From: Synergistaceae bacterium
Lineage (GTDB): Bacteria; Synergistota; Synergistia; Synergistales; Synergistaceae
NCBI GenBank assembly: GCA_021372895.1
Contig: JAJFTP010000078.1
Location: 36,703 to 100,702, forward strand
Length of the DNA stretch: 64,000 nt
Direction of reading: 5' to 3'
Shown: in pieces, positions 52,610-61,783 of the stretch
Numbering within the stretch: the stretch's first letter is position 1
How the letters are laid out: every line of letters begins with the position of its first letter
The notes under the pieces: model-generated
Databases searched by the model: none
Told to the model about the DNA's origin: nothing
Seen by the model: the letters and a program-made list of their open reading frames with translations, nothing else
Position numbers and translations under genes: made by a program

Positions 52610-53860
52610 ATGGAAATAATCAAAGCGCCGCGTGGAACAAGAGACATACTTGGCGATGAGTCGTGGAAATGGGCATACGTTACGGGGATCTGCCGCGACG
52701 TGGCAGACGACTATGGATATAAAGAGGTCCATCTTCCTATATTTGAACATACCGAGCTTTTTAGCCGCGGCGTCGGCGAGACGACGGATGTCGTCGAGAA
52801 GGAAATGTACACGTTCGTGGACAAGGGCGGAAGGAGCATCACACTGCGCCCTGAGCTTACAGCTTCTATGGTGCGCTCATATCTGGAAAACGAGATGAAT
52901 AAGGGACCGCAGCCGGTCAAACTTTGGTCGATCGGCCCTATGTTCCGCTATGAGCGTCCGCAGAAGGGGCGATACCGTCAGTTTGTGCAGCTAGATATAG
53001 AGGCTCTCGGCGCGCAGGACGCCTATGTCGACCTGGAGGTGATAGATTTTTCAATGGAACTTTATCGCAGACTCGGTCTCTCGAACCTTCAGGTCGTCCT
53101 TAACTCCGTTGGATGCCCAAAGTGCCGCCCTGTATACAGGAAAGTCCTTCAGGATTATCTTAAGGGAAGATTTGAAGAACTCTGCGATACCTGCAAGAGC
53201 CGTTTTGACCGCAATCCCCTGCGCATACTCGACTGCAAGAGCCCTATATGCAAAGAGATCACCGAAAACGCGCCGGCTGTTACAGACCACCTCTGTGACG
53301 AGTGCAGGGAGCATTTTGAACAGCTCTGCCGCGGACTTGACCGGATCGGGGCCGTAGTTAAGCGTGATAACAGGCTTGTCCGCGGACTTGATTACTACAC
53401 TAAGACAGCTTATGAGATTCTTTCAGGGGACCTCGGTTCACAGAATGCCGTCTGCGGCGGCGGGCGTTATGATAACTTGGCGGAAGCCATAGGCGGGCCG
53501 CACGTCCCGGGAGTAGGCTTTGCATCCGGCATAGAACGTGTCGTACTCACGATGGAGGCCCAGGGATGCGGCTTCGGCAAGGAACCGGTAAACATGGTCT
53601 ACGTCGTGGCGGCTGAGCCGGATGTCAAGCTTGAGACGATGAACCTTGTGAGGACTCTCAGACAGAACCGTATCTCCGCCGATATGGACTATATGGGCAG
53701 AAGCATGAAGAACCAGATGAAGAATGCCGGAAACTTTGCACAATACGCCTGTATCCTCGGCAGCGCAGAGATAGACAGGGGCGTTGTCGCGGTCAAAAAC
53801 CTAAAGGACGGAACGCAGGAAGAGCTGACTGTAGAGGCACTGATAAAGAAGTTGAAGTAA
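52610..53860 (+). CDS. hisS: Histidyl-tRNA synthetase
   Basis: A 416-residue class II synthetase. The N terminus IKAPRGTRDILGDE and motif 2 MFRYERPQKGRYRQFVQ are present, as are the histidine-specific RGLDYYTKTAYEI and the C-terminal anticodon-binding domain from about 325. ATG 52610 has AGGAGGCGG upstream; the in-frame extension to 52574 has none. It is followed by aspS after 60 bp, the common hisS-aspS pairing. Confidence 0.97.
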   Translation: MEIIKAPRGTRDILGDESWKWAYVTGICRDVADDYGYKEVHLPIFEHTELFSRGVGETTDVVEKEMYTFVDKGGRSITLRPELTASMVRSYLENEMNKGPQPVKLWSIGPMFRYERPQKGRYRQFVQLDIEALGAQDAYVDLEVIDFSMELYRRLGLSNLQVVLNSVGCPKCRPVYRKVLQDYLKGRFEELCDTCKSRFDRNPLRILDCKSPICKEITENAPAVTDHLCDECREHFEQLCRGLDRIGAVVKRDNRLVRGLDYYTKTAYEILSGDLGSQNAVCGGGRYDNLAEAIGGPHVPGVGFASGIERVVLTMEAQGCGFGKEPVNMVYVVAAEPDVKLETMNLVRTLRQNRISADMDYMGRSMKNQMKNAGNFAQYACILGSAEIDRGVVAVKNLKDGTQEELTVEALIKKLK

Positions 53861-53920
53861 ACGCTGAAGCGCATTGCCGCACCGATATTCAAAAGATCGT
53901 CTTGAAAGAAGGAATTTGTA

Positions 53921-55708
53921 ATGGATCGACATTATAACGCGTCGTGGAAGAGAACGATGCGCTGTGGGGAGCCAAGGCTGGAAGATGCTGGGAAGGACGC
54001 AGTGCTCAACGGCTGGCTGCGATGTCGCCGGGACCTTGGAGGGATAATTTTTATCGAGCTCTGGGACAAGACAGGGGTAACTCAGGTAGTCTTCAATCCG
54101 GAGCTGAACGCAGAGGCGCACGAACGCGCCGGTACGCTGCGAAGCGAGTATGTGCTTGCAGTCAGGGGTAAGCTGCGCAGGCGTCCTGAGGGAACAGAGA
54201 ATCCTGCGATCGCTACCGGTCAGGTGGAACTGCTGGTAGACGACTTCCTTGTCCTTTCGCCGGCCAAGCTTGTGCCTTTTGAGATCGATAACGCTGACGC
54301 AGTCAACGAGGATCTGCGCCTTAAATTCCGTTATCTTGACCTAAGGCGCGAGCGGATGCAGAAGAACCTGCAAACGCGCCATAATATAACGTCTTATACG
54401 CGTAATTACTTCAGCGCACAGGGTTTTCTCGATATTGAGACGCCGATGCTTACCAAATCTACGCCTGAAGGAGCGAGGGACTATCTCGTCCCGAGCCGTG
54501 TCAACCCCGGGAAATTCTATGCGCTGCCCCAGTCGCCTCAGTTATTCAAGCAACTTCTCATGGTCAGCGGCTGTGACAGGTATATGCAGATAGTCAAATG
54601 CTTCCGCGATGAGGATCTGCGTGCGGACCGCCAGCCGGAATTCACTCAGATAGACCTTGAAATGAGCTTCATAACAGAAGAGGATATCATGACTATGGTA
54701 GAGAATTATCTTTCCGGTCTCTTCAAAGAGATACTTGGCGAAGAGATAAGGACGCCGTTCCTTCGCATGACATGGAAGGATGCGATGGACCTTTACGGAA
54801 GCGATAAGCCTGATTTGCGTATCCCGATGGAGATGGTCAGTCTGGAAGAGGTTTTCTCCGCCGCAGAAAACCCGTTCGCGGCCATTGTTGAAAAGGGCGG
54901 TGCGATAAAGGGGCTGAGGCTTCCTGGCGGGGCCGACCTCTCGCGCAAGGAGCTCTCCGATCTTGAGAACCGTGCCAAGGTGCTTGGCGCTAAGGGCATG
55001 GCCAACTTTCAGGTCAAGGCGTCCGAGCTGAAAGGCCCGCTTGTCAAGTTCCTTGATGAGCCGCGTATTGCCAGGCTAAAGGAACTTTCTGCAATAGAGG
55101 ACGGAGACGCTCTCTTCATCATGGCTGATGAGAACTGGCGCAGGGCCTGTGAAATTCTTGGACAGATACGCCTTGAGCTCGGTAAGGCTCGCGGGCTTGT
55201 GAAAGAAGAGTTCCGTTTCCTCTGGGTCACGGAATTCCCGCTCTTTGAGTGGGATGATGAGACGGAGCGCTACATGGCTGTGCATCATCCGTTCACAGCC
55301 CCGATGGACGAAGATATGGAATATTTGCTCACAGAACCCGGTAAAGTGCGTTCGAGAGCTTACGATGTCGTACTCAACGGCAATGAGATAGGCGGAGGTT
55401 CGATAAGGATACATAACCCCGAGATGCAGTCGAAGGCCTTCCAGGCGCTGAACTTTACTCCCGAGGCCGCGAAAGAGCGTTTCGGGTTCCTGCTCGAGGG
55501 GCTCAGTTACGGGACGCCTCCGCACGGAGGGCTTGCTCTCGGTCTTGACCGGCTTGTTATGCTTATCTGCGGCTGCAGATCCATCCGTGACGTAATGGCG
55601 TTCCCGAAAAACCAGAAGGCACAGTGTCCGATGACAGAGGCCCCGTCGGCAGTTGAGACGAAACAGCTGGAGGAACTTTCCATAAGGATAGTCGATCCTA
55701 TTTTATAG
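53921..55708 (+). CDS. aspS: Aspartyl-tRNA synthetase
   Basis: A 595-residue bacterial-type AspRS. The N-terminal OB anticodon domain (GWLRCRRDLGGIIFIELWDKTG) is followed by motif 2 CFRDEDLRADRQPEFTQIDLE, the bacterial GAD insertion (about 290-420) and motif 3 GLALGLDRLVM. The GAD domain is typical of bacteria. GAAGGAAT lies before ATG 53921. A terminator follows. Confidence 0.97.
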   Translation: MDRHYNASWKRTMRCGEPRLEDAGKDAVLNGWLRCRRDLGGIIFIELWDKTGVTQVVFNPELNAEAHERAGTLRSEYVLAVRGKLRRRPEGTENPAIATGQVELLVDDFLVLSPAKLVPFEIDNADAVNEDLRLKFRYLDLRRERMQKNLQTRHNITSYTRNYFSAQGFLDIETPMLTKSTPEGARDYLVPSRVNPGKFYALPQSPQLFKQLLMVSGCDRYMQIVKCFRDEDLRADRQPEFTQIDLEMSFITEEDIMTMVENYLSGLFKEILGEEIRTPFLRMTWKDAMDLYGSDKPDLRIPMEMVSLEEVFSAAENPFAAIVEKGGAIKGLRLPGGADLSRKELSDLENRAKVLGAKGMANFQVKASELKGPLVKFLDEPRIARLKELSAIEDGDALFIMADENWRRACEILGQIRLELGKARGLVKEEFRFLWVTEFPLFEWDDETERYMAVHHPFTAPMDEDMEYLLTEPGKVRSRAYDVVLNGNEIGGGSIRIHNPEMQSKAFQALNFTPEAAKERFGFLLEGLSYGTPPHGGLALGLDRLVMLICGCRSIRDVMAFPKNQKAQCPMTEAPSAVETKQLEELSIRIVDPIL

Positions 55709-55750
55709 TTTAGTATGATCTGACAGGATCAACATTGTGAATTTATGGAG

Positions 55751-55795
55751 CCGGCCGTTGAAAGCGCAACTGATATTTCTTCGGCCGGTTTCTTT
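55751..55795 (+). terminator. Rho-independent terminator after aspS
   Basis: CCGGCCG (55751-55757) pairs with CGGCCGG (55782-55788), followed by TTTCTTT. Beyond it to 55950 I see only the UPF0173 gene's leader. Confidence 0.65.
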
Positions 55796-55950
55796 CGCGG
55801 AGTTTTCCCTGCTGTTGCCGAACATGTTTCTGGCATGTATTTTTTTGCATTTGAAATTGTTTTGCAATGGATAAGTATTTTATTCGCTTACGGAGTCTGT
55901 TTCATGCGCTATAATAATTGCAAATATCTGATAAACAGGAGGGATATCTA

Positions 55951-56637
55951 ATGGCCAAGCTTCGTTATCTGGGACACAGCGCATTCTATATCGAAGGAGA
56001 TGGACTTAAAGCTCTGATAGATCCTTTCTTTTTGGGTAATCCCCAGGCAGTCGCAAAGCCGGGAGACTTTACAGATATCAGCCATATATTCCTTACACAC
56101 GGGCATAGCGACCATATAGGAGACACTGTTGAAATAGCAAGGCGAACAGGGGCCAGTGTCTTTACGTGCAACGAGTTGGCGGGTTTTCTTGCTTCAAAGG
56201 GTGTCAAGACGGAGGGAATGCATATCGGAGGCAGAGCAAGGTTCCCGTTCGGCCGTGTGAAACTCACTCCGGCGTGGCACGGCTGCTCTGTGATTGACGG
56301 CGGAGAGACACGATATGCCGGTATTGCCTGTGGTTTTGTAATCGAAGTAGAGGGCAGGAAGGTCTATCATTCCGGTGACACAGGGCTCACGATGGAGATG
56401 CATCTCCTTGCCGATGAAAATATTGACATCGCATTGCTTCCGATAGGCGGCTATTTCACTATGGACATCGATGATGCGGCAAAAGCGGTCAAAATGATAA
56501 AACCGCGTGTTGTGGTCCCCATGCACTACAACACATTCCCGCAAATTACCGCGGATCCAGAGGACTTCCTGCGCGCCGTAGGCGAGCAGATGACCGGTGT
56601 CAAGATACTCAAGCCGGGTCAGGAAATGGTTTTTTAG
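55951..56637 (+). CDS. UPF0173 metallo-beta-lactamase fold hydrolase
   Basis: A 228-residue protein of the UPF0173 family. The metal motif is LTHGHSDHIGD, with further ligands in PAWHGCS, YHSGDTG and PMHYNTF. These are cytosolic metal-dependent hydrolases of unknown substrate. ATG 55951 follows ACAGGAGGGAT; the longer frame from 55918 is not supported. Confidence 0.93.
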   Translation: MAKLRYLGHSAFYIEGDGLKALIDPFFLGNPQAVAKPGDFTDISHIFLTHGHSDHIGDTVEIARRTGASVFTCNELAGFLASKGVKTEGMHIGGRARFPFGRVKLTPAWHGCSVIDGGETRYAGIACGFVIEVEGRKVYHSGDTGLTMEMHLLADENIDIALLPIGGYFTMDIDDAAKAVKMIKPRVVVPMHYNTFPQITADPEDFLRAVGEQMTGVKILKPGQEMVF

Positions 56638-56751
56638 CTTTCCGGCCTGTTTCCCTCAGAACGGGATAACGCGATGCAGCTGATCCCCGAACAAGGGAAT
56701 GGCCCGATCTGATCCCAATAATAAACACTTTTGAGTCTTCTCATCAACAAA

Positions 56752-56792
56752 GATAGCGGTCCTCTCTTTTCGGAGGGCCGCTATCTCTCTTT
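56752..56792. terminator. Strong bidirectional terminator
   Basis: GATAGCGGTCCTC (56752-56764) pairs with GAGGGCCGCTATC (56773-56785), with one wobble, then TCTCTTT. It lies between convergent UPF0173 and DAACS genes. Confidence 0.75.
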
Positions 56793-56842
56793 ACTCATTT
56801 ATATTGTTTGCAGATGCGAGCCGCCGCCCGCCGGGATGAACT

Positions 56843-58096
56843 CTATTTATCCTTTAAAGCCGCTGCGGCCTTTGCAAACCAGCCCTTACCCTCCACCATG
56901 CGTGAGATAAGCAACGCGGAGCATGTGTCTCCTGTGGCATTGACCATAGTAGCCGCAGGGTCTACAAGGAATCCTATCGTCGCTATGATCGGGAAGGCCT
57001 CCGGCGGGAATCCGTACAGGCTTACGATGAGCATCTCGCCCACAAGACCGCCGCCTGGGATGCCGGAAAGCACGACACCTGAAAGTACTGCGACCGCTAC
57101 TGCGGTTGCCATAGTGCCAAACCCTGTGAACGGTATGTTGAAGATGCCGAAGAGGAAAGCGATCTTAAGGATGCCGCTGAGGCAGGAGCCCTCCATGTGC
57201 GCAGTTGCGCCTATAGGGAGGACGATGTCGCTGATATCCTTTGGAATGCCCATATTTGTAGCTGCCACCAGATTAACGGGAAGTGTCGCATTGCTGCTTC
57301 CGGTGCCAAGGGCCATGACCGCAGGCGTAATGATATTGCGCCAGAAGACCCCGACACCCGCTCCCTCTGTAGCGATCCACGCGTAGATCGTGAATGCTAT
57401 GAAGAAATATCCGAATGTCACCACGTGGTAGACTATCATCGAGCGCAGGTATGCGCCAAGAAGCTGCGGACCGTAGTCGCCGACCAGCGTCGCAAAGTAT
57501 GCGCCAAGACCTATAGGTGCGTAGTACATAAGGTATTTGACCATCTGGAGCATTGCATCGGCTACGACTGCTATGCCCCTGCCGACGGAACGGCCTCTCT
57601 CTCCCAGAGTTTGCAGACAGAACCCGAAAAAAATCGTAAAAATAATCAGAGGCAGCATAGCGCGGCGTGATAGCAACAGAGGGAAATCTTCGACGGTGAA
57701 CGCTTTTACTATCTGATCTGCCGTTTTGAACGCCTGGATGTCACCGGCTGCCTTTAGCTGTATCGAAGTGCCGGCAGCAGGAGGGAAGAATGTAACAGTG
57801 ATGAGCATAAGGATAGCTGCTATTGCTCCGGTTACGAGGAAGACAATGACCAGGGATTTCATCACGCGCCCGAGTCTTTCCATCGAGGACATCTGGGCTA
57901 CGGCGCTGCATATCGTCGTGAATACAAGAGGCACGACCACCATGAACATCGCGTTGATAAAGACGTCTCCAAATGGTTTGAACATAAGTGCGTCTTTCCC
58001 CATCACGCCTCCGATGAAGCTCCCAAGACATATGGAGAATAAGAGGATGATCGGGAACCGGTATGATTTCCAGAAACTTTTTGATTCTGCAGCCAT
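56843..58096 (-). CDS. Dicarboxylate/amino acid:cation symporter (DAACS family)
   Basis: A 417-residue transporter of the GltP/SstT/DctA family, taking up glutamate, aspartate, serine, threonine or C4-dicarboxylates with Na+ or H+. Landmarks are the serine-rich reentrant loop ALGTGSSNATLPV and the conserved IGATAHMEGSCLSG and NATGDTCSALLIS blocks. About eight transmembrane helices are visible. ATG 58096 follows GGGAGAG. The 58097-58507 region upstream is AT-rich with no gene until the tRNA terminator. Confidence 0.92.
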   Translation of the reverse strand: MAAESKSFWKSYRFPIILLFSICLGSFIGGVMGKDALMFKPFGDVFINAMFMVVVPLVFTTICSAVAQMSSMERLGRVMKSLVIVFLVTGAIAAILMLITVTFFPPAAGTSIQLKAAGDIQAFKTADQIVKAFTVEDFPLLLSRRAMLPLIIFTIFFGFCLQTLGERGRSVGRGIAVVADAMLQMVKYLMYYAPIGLGAYFATLVGDYGPQLLGAYLRSMIVYHVVTFGYFFIAFTIYAWIATEGAGVGVFWRNIITPAVMALGTGSSNATLPVNLVAATNMGIPKDISDIVLPIGATAHMEGSCLSGILKIAFLFGIFNIPFTGFGTMATAVAVAVLSGVVLSGIPGGGLVGEMLIVSLYGFPPEAFPIIATIGFLVDPAATMVNATGDTCSALLISRMVEGKGWFAKAAAALKDK

Positions 58097-58457
58097 AATG
58101 AACTCTCCCTTCGTTTAATTAAATTTCTGCGGACTGATCTCGTTAAGTATAGAGCAAAAATACCCCGCAGATAAAGCGTAAATCGAAATATAAGACAAAA
58201 TTATGAGAAATAACAATGACATCCCGGACAAATAAAAGCAGAAATAATTTTAAGTCCTGTATAGAAATCAATACAAATTGCAGACCAGCCCTTAATAAAT
58301 CAGCCTGCGATCCATTGCGCATGATTATACATTAATTATTCAAAAATACTATATCAAATTTGAGTCAATCGATATTTTCAGAATTGGTAGGTTTGTATGC
58401 ATGGATCCTTATCATAAGCGGCAAAACGGCGGTCAGGAGTAATGGAGCTATCGGCAT

Positions 58458-58488
58458 AAAAAAAGACCCGGCAATGAGGGGCCGGATC
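58458..58488 (-). terminator. Terminator of the tRNA-Leu gene
   Basis: On the minus strand GATCCGGC (58488-58481) pairs with GCCGGGTC (58472-58465), followed by TTTTTTT. Confidence 0.8.
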
Positions 58489-58507
58489 TCAAAAACTCTT
58501 CGATAAA

Positions 58508-58592
58508 TGGTGCCGGGGACGAGAATTGAACTCGTACGGGTTGCCCCACACGCCCCTCAAACGTGCGTGTCTACCATTTCCACCACCCCGGC
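58508..58592 (-). tRNA. tRNA-Leu (anticodon GAG)
   Basis: An 85-nt type II tRNA. The acceptor stem is GCCGGGG/CCCCGGC with encoded ACCA end, the D-arm begins TGGTGGAAATGGTAGACACG, and the anticodon loop is TTGAGGG (anticodon GAG) between CACGT and GCGTG. A long variable arm (GTGGGGCAACCCGT) and GAGTTCAATTC T-arm follow. CCA is encoded in the gene. Confidence 0.97.
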
Positions 58593-58607
58593 ACTCAAGA
58601 CTTTGAA

Positions 58608-58636
58608 ATTATACGTAGCATAGTGCCTTTCGTCAA
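58608..58636 (-). promoter_or_regulatory. Strong sigma70 promoter of tRNA-Leu
   Basis: Minus strand TTGACG (58636-58631), 17-bp spacer, TATAAT (58613-58608), about 16-20 bp before the mature 5' end. Confidence 0.9.
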
Positions 58637-58671
58637 GTGTCTGGGGAAAAATCTGTGTCTGGGGAAAAATC
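58637..58671. repeat. 18-bp tandem duplication next to the tRNA-Leu promoter
   Basis: The unit GTGTCTGGGGAAAAATCT occurs at 58637-58654 and again, missing its last base, at 58655-58671. It abuts the -35 box of the tRNA promoter. Confidence 0.85.
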
Positions 58672-58772
58672 ACATGGCCTTGTTAATTATTGACAATTTC
58701 AAGAGTAAACGCGACCCACTGAAGAGATGAGGGACTAAATAAGTTCCGCAAATATTGGGGGCGTGGAGCTAT

Positions 58773-58802
58773 AAAAAACGGAGCCTATGATGAGGGCTCC
58801 GT
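58773..58802 (-). terminator. Terminator of the ffh-rpsP-trmD-rplS operon
   Basis: On the minus strand ACGGAGCC (58802-58795) pairs with GGCTCCGT (58785-58778), then TTTTTAT. It lies 22 bp after the rplS stop. Confidence 0.85.
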
Positions 58803-58823
58803 CCAATGGTTGCTGCTTCAGTT

Positions 58824-59186
58824 TTAATTAAATTCGCGGCGTTCTTTGATACGCGCAGCTTTACCGCTGAGTTCGCGCAGGTAATAGAGCTTTGCCCTGC
58901 GTACCTTACCCTTACGGGCAACTTCGATTTTGTCGATGCTGGGGCAGTGGACGGGGAATATTCTTTCCACTCCGATGCCGTTTGACATCTTGCGGACAAT
59001 GAAATTCTCTCGGATGCCTCCGTGCTGGCGCCCGATCACGACTCCTTCAAATATCTGGATACGTTCGCGGTTCCCTTCCTTGACCTTGACGTGGACTTTG
59101 ACTGTGTCGCCCGGGCGGAATTCGGGGATCATATCGGTATCTTTTGCGAATTTCTTCTCTATCAGAGCTATTCTGGGATCTATCAT
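58824..59186 (-). CDS. rplS: 50S ribosomal protein L19
   Basis: A 120-residue L19, a ribosomal protein at the 30S-50S interface. [29 protein letters not shown] and [20 protein letters not shown] are typical. ATG 59186 follows GGAGGGAAAAACC. It is the last gene of the operon, as in many bacteria, 167 bp after trmD; that gap holds no gene. Confidence 0.98.
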   Translation of the reverse strand: MIDPRIALIEKKFAKDTDMIPEFRPGDTVKVHVKVKEGNRERIQIFEGVVIGRQHGGIRENFIVRKMSNGIGVERIFPVHCPSIDKIEVARKGKVRRAKLYYLRELSGKAARIKERREFN

Positions 59187-59353
59187 GAGGTTTTTCCCTC
59201 CTTGTTTTGAAATATTTTTTATCAAACTGATGTACCGTTCTTTTGCAGTAATGTTTGATTTATCGCGGGAGCGGATCGTGATGGCATTCTTTTAAATTAA
59301 AGGATCGGTGTCTTTAATTTTCATTTTTACGATTGCCTCACAATTTTTCAGGC

Positions 59354-60607
59354 TTATCTCCAGCCGAAAAACCTGTCCAGCGTTATACTGACTGCACTTC
59401 TGACTGACAGGTGGTTCCAGCCGTCCATACCGCCCAGTATCGGCGTCATTACCGCGTCTGCTGATTCCAGTATCTCTTGGTGAAGACCCCAGCCTGTGCC
59501 GAATATTAAAACGGGGCTGTGGTCTTTCTCGAGTATCTCCCGTTTCAGCGATAGCCAATGAACTGCTCCATTATGTGCTTTCGCGGTGGTAGCGATTTTA
59601 TACGGTTCTTTTTTTTCTCTGTCTCTCACCCAGTCAAGGGCTTTTTCAACGGAGGCGAATATTTTCACGGTGCTGAATGCTTCTTTCCTGTCAGGGTTAT
59701 ATGATGCGCCCCAGCCATCAGTCCAATGTCCGATTATTCTCTTTGCCATCTCCCTCTGCTGTGCCAGCGGTGTTACAAGAAGGTATTTTTTTATCCCATA
59801 TGTCCTGCAGGCCCTTGCGATGTCGTGAATATCCATTCCCGTTATCGCCGTTGAGGACTTCCCGCCATGCCTGTCAAGCACAGGATAATGGACCTCCATT
59901 ACATAGGATCCCCCGCTGAGCCAGGGCATTATCCCTGCCCTGCCGACGATGTCGGGCCTTCTTTTCAGGGTCCTTTCCACGGACTGCCGCCTGCGCCATT
60001 TTTCTATGGCTTTGGCATCCCCGCTTATCAGAACTTCCGGCACTTCTTCGCCCTGCCATTTTGCCGGGCGCGTGTAGTGCGGGGTATCCAGCATACCGCT
60101 GTAAAAGGAGTCCTCCCTCACCGCAGAGCTCTTGCCGACGACTCCCGGGATAAGGCGCGAAACAGCATCCACGATCGCCATAGCAGGCATTTCGCCGCCT
60201 GTAAGAACAAAATCACCGAGAGATACTTCAAGGTCGATGTGTTTTTTAATGAACCTTTCGTCTACTCCTTCATAATGTCCGCAGAGTATAACTATGTGTT
60301 CTTTTCTTGCCAAGTCCTCTACCAGTTCCTGATGGAGCCTGATCCCCTGCGGCGAAGGGTAAACCGTGTACGGTTTGCCGTCTGCAGATATACTCGCCAG
60401 AGCTTTTTCGAGCGGTTCAGGCATAAGCATCATGCCCCCGCTTCCGTAGCAGTAGTCGTCTATCTGCCTGTAGTCTCCCCGCGCGAAGTCTCGTATATCT
60501 ATAACCTCGGCTTCTAGTTTACCTGCCGCTATCCCGCGTCCAAGCACGCTGGCGGCGAGATAGCTCCGCATGAGTTCAGGAAACGCTGTCAGGATCGATA
60601 TTTTCAT
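59354..60607 (-). CDS. trmD: tRNA (guanine-37-N1)-methyltransferase TrmD fused to a second SPOUT methyltransferase domain
   Basis: A 417-residue fusion. Residues about 1-235 are TrmD, making m1G37, with DDYCYGSGGMMLMPEPL, LCGHYEGVDERF and the knot residues SLGDFVLTGGEMPAMAIVDA. Residues about 240-417 match the PF09936 SAM-dependent RNA methyltransferase family, also a trefoil-knot enzyme, with LVTPLAQQREMAKRIIGHW, ATTAKAHNGAVHW, LIFGTGWGLHQEIL and LGGMDGWNHLSVRSAVSITLDRFFG. The second target is not known to me. It is one base downstream of rimM. Confidence 0.93.
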   Translation of the reverse strand: MKISILTAFPELMRSYLAASVLGRGIAAGKLEAEVIDIRDFARGDYRQIDDYCYGSGGMMLMPEPLEKALASISADGKPYTVYPSPQGIRLHQELVEDLARKEHIVILCGHYEGVDERFIKKHIDLEVSLGDFVLTGGEMPAMAIVDAVSRLIPGVVGKSSAVREDSFYSGMLDTPHYTRPAKWQGEEVPEVLISGDAKAIEKWRRRQSVERTLKRRPDIVGRAGIMPWLSGGSYVMEVHYPVLDRHGGKSSTAITGMDIHDIARACRTYGIKKYLLVTPLAQQREMAKRIIGHWTDGWGASYNPDRKEAFSTVKIFASVEKALDWVRDREKKEPYKIATTAKAHNGAVHWLSLKREILEKDHSPVLIFGTGWGLHQEILESADAVMTPILGGMDGWNHLSVRSAVSITLDRFFGWR

Positions 60608-60608
60608 A

Positions 60609-61154
60609 TCAGTCCCAGAGCCCCTCCGGTATTGTTACTGTCATAGTTCCTCCGGCTATGTCAACGCAGTTTATCGCGTCGGCGATGGCCGGTATAGGCT
60701 TGACGGCGCCTTCTGTTGTTCTGATCATGTAGACGTCATTGCTGCCGGTGAACATAATTTCTTCAAGGACCCCGAGTTCACGCCCGGTACCGTTTTCAAC
60801 AGCTTTAAGGCCTACGATTTCATCTATCCAGTATTCATCCTCAGAGAGTTTGACACGGTCTTCATTCGCAACTGTGACAACGCTGCCCCTGAAAGTCTCG
60901 GCTGTCTCCTTGTCTTCCACTCCATTTGCATTAAAGAAGAATGTTCCCTTGCCCTCGTATGGGACGAGCCTGCTGACCTTGAGAGTGCATCTGGGCTTTC
61001 CGGGTTTGTCAAGAACGAGTTCCTTCATGTCCAGGAAACGCTCCGGATAGTCGGTGAGAGGCAGTATTAGCATAGTACCTCTTATGCCGTGTGTCCCCAC
61101 TATTTTCCCAATAGTCGTTCTCTCTTCCGGAGATGGTTCAGTCTTCCTCGACAT
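60609..61154 (-). CDS. rimM: 16S rRNA processing protein RimM
   Basis: RimM assists 30S head assembly. The 181-residue protein has the RimM N domain (IGKIVGTHGIRGTMLILPLTD) and the C-terminal PRC barrel (LSEDEYWIDEIVGLKAVE... IPAIADAINCVDI). ATG 61154 (or 61160) has AAAAGG upstream within khpA; the genes overlap by 17 nt, so translation is coupled. Confidence 0.93.
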   Translation of the reverse strand: MSRKTEPSPEERTTIGKIVGTHGIRGTMLILPLTDYPERFLDMKELVLDKPGKPRCTLKVSRLVPYEGKGTFFFNANGVEDKETAETFRGSVVTVANEDRVKLSEDEYWIDEIVGLKAVENGTGRELGVLEEIMFTGSNDVYMIRTTEGAVKPIPAIADAINCVDIAGGTMTVTIPEGLWD

Positions 61155-61383
61155 CAACATCGACCTTTTCGCCGGATTTTATTGATGCAGCCTTTGCAAT
61201 ATGGCGGATAGCGTTGATAGTGGACCCTTTTTTACCTATTACCCTGCCGATGTCCTCTTTGGCGACCCTGATCGTTATCAGTATTGCTCCGGAGTCGCTG
61301 CGGTCTTCGGAGACCTTTGCTTCGTCGGGCTTTGTTACAAGCCTTTTGACTATCAGGTCTACCAGGTCGACATAATCAGGCAT
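61138..61383 (-). CDS. khpA: KH-domain RNA-binding protein KhpA
   Basis: An 81-residue single KH domain protein. The GxxG RNA-binding loop is VIGKKGSTINAIRHI. KhpA binds RNA, often with KhpB, and influences cell division and envelope gene expression. It sits between rpsP and rimM, its usual place. Confidence 0.95.
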   Translation of the reverse strand: MPDYVDLVDLIVKRLVTKPDEAKVSEDRSDSGAILITIRVAKEDIGRVIGKKGSTINAIRHIAKAASIKSGEKVDVDVEED

Positions 61384-61401
61384 TGATATCTCCCGCCCTC
61401 A

Positions 61402-61662
61402 TTAAGCTTTTGTCGGAGCATCAAATACCCCGGCTCTTTTGAGCAGTATTCTGGCTGTCTCTGACGGGGAAGCCCCGTTCTTGATCCAGAATGCCGCACG
61501 CTCTACGTCCACTTTTACCTCTGCCGGATCTGTCAGGGGATTGTAGGTCCCCAGTATCTCGATAAAGCGGCCGTCTCTCGGGGAATGAGAGTCGGCAACT
61601 ACGAGGCGGTAAAAGGGAGCCTTCTTTTTCCCGTGACGGGAAAGACGAATACGAACTGCCAT
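61402..61662 (-). CDS. rpsP: 30S ribosomal protein S16
   Basis: An 86-residue S16 beginning [19 protein letters not shown], the standard N terminus, with [17 protein letters not shown] 61662 follows CAGGAGGTG; the frame's earlier ATG is within the leader. The 121-bp gap before it contains no gene. Confidence 0.98.
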   Translation of the reverse strand: MAVRIRLSRHGKKKAPFYRLVVADSHSPRDGRFIEILGTYNPLTDPAEVKVDVERAAFWIKNGASPSETARILLKRAGVFDAPTKA

Positions 61663-61783
61663 CTGCGCAAACACCTCCTGTTATGTGTTTTAAAGGGTTT
61701 TTATGTGCCCTTTACTATATTGAAAAACGTGAAAGCTTATCGCTGTGTGCGGTATTTTCCTGCCGCAGTCTCACGCAGTTTCC

